Notes under the pieces: model-generated
Databases searched by the model: none
What the model saw: only the letters and a program-made list of their open reading frames with translations
Told to the model about the DNA's origin: nothing
Shown: positions 62,931 through 64,000 of the stretch, piece by piece
Numbering within the stretch: the first letter of the stretch is position 1
Layout of the letters: every line of letters starts with the position of its first letter
Made by a program: the position numbers and the translations under genes
Source of the DNA: Pyrocephalus nanus
Lineage: Eukaryota > Chordata > Aves > Passeriformes > Tyrannidae
Direction: 5' to 3'
NCBI GenBank assembly: GCA_038380795.1
Contig: CM076259.1
Coordinates: forward strand, 63,321,938-63,385,937
Length of the DNA stretch: 64,000 bases

Positions 62931-63935
62931 TGCAGAAGCATCATAGGGGTTCCATAGGGCTCCATCTTGGGCCCTGTGCTCTTTGACATTGTCATAAATG
63001 ACTTGGACACAGGACTGGAAGTGATACTAAGCAAGTTTGCAGATGGCACAAAACTGGGAGGAGATGTTGAGTCCCTTGAAGGCCGGGAGGCCCTGTAGAG
63101 AGATCTCAACAAATCAGTGGGCTAGACAATCACCAACCACATGAAGTTCAACAAGGGGAAGTGCTGGATTCTGCACCTGGAATGGGGCAACCCCAGATGT
63201 AGGGGCAGGCTGGGGAATGAGGTTCTAGAAAGCAGTACCATGGAAAGGGACCTGGGGGGTCCTTAATGACAACAAGTTGGATATGAATCAGCAGTGCCCT
63301 GGCAGCCAGGAGGGCTAACCATGTCCTGGGGGGCATCAGGCAAAGCATCAGCAGCTTGTCAAGGGAGGAGATTGTTCTGCTCTGCTCTGCACTCATGCAG
63401 CCTCACCTTGAATATTATATGCAATTTTGGGCACCACAATATAAGAAAGATATTAAGCCATTAATAAAGCCACAGAGAGTGTCCAGAGGAGGGCAACAAA
63501 CATGGTGAAGGGCCTTGAGGGGAAGCTGTATGAGGAGTGTCTGAGATCACTTGGTCAGTTCAGCCTGGAGGAGACTGAGGGGAGACCTCATTGCAGTCTG
63601 CAACTTCCTTGTAAAAGGAAGAGGAGGGTCAGACACTGATCTCATCTCTGTGGTGGCCAGTGATAGGACCTGAGGGAATGGCCTGAAGCTGTGTCAAGAA
63701 GGTTTAGGTTGGATATTAGAGAAAGATTCTTCACTCAGAGGGTGATTGGGCACTGGAACAGGCTCCCCAGGGAAGTGGTCACAGCACCAAGCCCAACAGA
63801 GTTCAAGCAGTGTTTGGACAACATCTTGGGCTGGTCCTGTGCAGGGCCAGGAGTTGGACTCGATGATCCTTGTGGGCCCTTTCAACTCAGCGTATTCTGT
63901 GATTCTGTGAAATAGTGTGTGATTCTGTGAAATAC
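62931..63935 (+). mobile_element. CR1 LINE, RT end to 3' terminus, sense, inactive
   Basis: About 1 kb of CR1, the longest copy here. In one frame from 62946 it encodes the palm of the reverse transcriptase: [16 protein letters not shown], then INDLD and [10 protein letters not shown], then HMKFNKGKC. The second catalytic Asp of the FADD motif is Gly (codon 63045-63047), and TAG interrupts the frame at 62955-62957 and again downstream, so RT is dead. The ORF2 C-terminal end is at 63691-63840 (FRLDIRERFFTQRVIGHWNR, LPREVV). The 3' tail ends in ATTCTGTGATTCTGTGA at 63893-63909; a second GTGATTCTGTGAAATA copy follows to about 63935. CR1-X-like by its tail, matching 14697-15055. Confidence 0.9.
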
Positions 63936-64000
63936 TCCTGAAGTATCTGAAACCCAACTGGCCCTGATCACCTTTCACATTGATCTGGGTTGCGTTTAGT
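63936..64000. other. Unassigned right edge
   Basis: The last 65 bp lie beyond the CR1 terminus. Nothing recognised. Confidence 0.4.

Overview
The window looks like non-coding DNA from a bird, most likely a songbird (oscine passerine). It carries CR1 LINE copies of several ages, an ERVL-type endogenous retrovirus remnant with LTRs of a kind widespread in birds, and at 50001-50141 a SINE made of a tRNA-Ile-like head joined to a CR1 tail, an architecture known from songbirds (TguSINE1 type). The DNA is mostly AT-rich and single-copy. I could support no host protein-coding gene. Nearly all reading frames are 60-120 codons, have no recognisable domain and look like chance, so the window is either intergenic or inside a very large intron.

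Layout. 1-5514 is apparently unique DNA. 5515-7694 is a retroviral island: an antisense LTR end, a broken pol segment with the integrase core, a solo-looking 3' LTR with CRE, TATA and poly(A) signals, and then a fragment of a different LTR in the opposite orientation. 7695-15055 is unique DNA with two close perfect hairpins, a MIR-like fragment and three antisense CR1 pieces (an old reverse-transcriptase fragment, an old 3' tail and a younger 3' end). 15056-31576 is largely unique, with a G23/GT-rich tract, an ancient CR1 tail, a strong hairpin and two AT-rich blocks that resemble conserved non-coding elements. 31577-32120 is a CR1 3' end. 33250-33659 is a long GGAA/GAAA purine satellite with a 62-bp higher-order repeat. 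39011-39322 is the only CpG-dense segment; it ends in a 33-nt stretch bounded by good splice-site sequences. 41-50 kb holds weak old CR1 tails, a long A-rich tract and the SINE. 50-62 kb is unique DNA with one 13-bp perfect hairpin. 62242-63935 holds two more CR1 copies in opposite orientations, one covering the end of the reverse transcriptase through the 3' terminus.

The parts do not form a pathway. The one functional relationship visible is parasitic: the SINE tail matches the 3' tails of the CR1 copies at 14697-15055 and 62931-63935, as expected if CR1 reverse transcriptase moved the SINE. I found no evidence for a new biological system. The items most worth checking are the composite ERV island, the CpG cluster with its possible mini-exon, the higher-order purine satellite and the candidate conserved elements. 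Repeat boundaries are estimates by eye against remembered consensus sequences.
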